This document shows, piece by piece, positions 63,901 to 64,000 of a stretch of 64,000 bases of DNA. Within the stretch, counting starts at the first letter, position 1. Each line of letters starts with the position of its first letter. The notes under the pieces were generated by a model, which was not told the DNA's origin, searched no databases, and was given only the letters and a program-made list of their open reading frames with translations. This DNA is from Eubacteriaceae bacterium (GTDB taxonomy: Bacteria; Bacillota; Clostridia; Lachnospirales; Lachnospiraceae), in contig CAJTCR010000003.1 in NCBI GenBank assembly GCA_910574915.1, forward strand, positions 107,185 to 171,184, given 5' to 3'. The translations under genes and the position numbers were made by a program.

Positions 63901-64000
63901 TTATTTCAATTCATTCTTACCAGTCTTCCGGCAGTTCTCCGGCAGGCTTGGTGACCAGGGGAGCAGGTCATCCAGAAAACTGCGGTCTGTATCATCCAGA
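63901..64000 (-). CDS. IS66-family transposase, C-terminal fragment (runs off the window)
   Basis: The last 32 codons of an open frame end at the TAA at 63901. The residues include FLDDLLPWSPSLPENCRK, which fits the C-terminal element of IS66 TnpC transposases (a D-L-L-P-W core). The rest of the gene is outside the window. Its place at the boundary of the second glycan cluster suggests that the cluster end was shaped by insertion. Confidence 0.55.
   Translation of the reverse strand, partial: LDDTDRSFLDDLLPWSPSLPENCRKTGKNELK

Overview
The window looks like the chromosome of a low-to-mid GC Gram-positive anaerobe of the Clostridia, most likely a Lachnospiraceae. This is inferred from an ECF sigma factor paired with a DUF4179 anti-sigma protein, GerMN, TmcAL, ComEA/ComEC, strong AGGAGG ribosome sites and sigma-A promoters. 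No rRNA, tRNA or CRISPR array was seen.

Layout. (1) 61-29033, minus strand: a probable single operon of 28 genes for a cell-surface glycan. It opens with an XRE regulator and holds glycosyltransferases, an ABC exporter (Wzm/Wzt), four methyltransferases, a GtrA/GtrB pair, and a GDP-D-glycero-D-manno-heptose pathway (transaldolase, GmhA, HddA, HddC-GmhB fusion). It ends with GDP-fucose and GDP-rhamnose enzymes and runs off the left edge. (2) 29034-29470: an AT-rich upstream region bounded by two lox-like inverted 25-bp sites enclosing a promoter that now points away from the operon. (3) 29471-55171: mostly conserved genes: a HipA-like kinase, tmcAL, an Rpn-type nuclease, comEA-two-component-GerMN-comEC, argD-argB-GNAT, argG, a sigma/anti-sigma pair, a MocR regulator, DUF2225, glnS, and an operon clpS-clpA-aat-fructosamine kinase. 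Palindromic repeat elements cluster around the arg genes. (4) 55394-63753, minus strand: a second glycan cluster with a Wzx flippase, nonulosonic-acid (sialic-acid-like) enzymes, a pyruvyltransferase and an acetyltransferase. It is bounded on the right by an IS66-type transposase fragment.

Main discovery. Seven uninterrupted G8-G10 runs on the coding strand lie inside seven genes, all in the two glycan clusters. I saw none in the 26 kb of conserved genes between them. Three genes are in frame and four are frameshifted exactly at the run; in each of the four, changing the run by one base restores a full-length protein of the expected family. Most of the switched genes modify or activate sugars (three methyltransferases, an acetyltransferase, a pyruvyltransferase, a CMP-nonulosonate enzyme), plus one membrane protein. 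Together with the probable invertible promoter and a methyltransferase whose coiled-coil tail is built from 63-bp (three-heptad) repeats next to Wzm/Wzt, the locus looks built for combinatorial phase variation of surface glycan expression, decoration and perhaps chain length.
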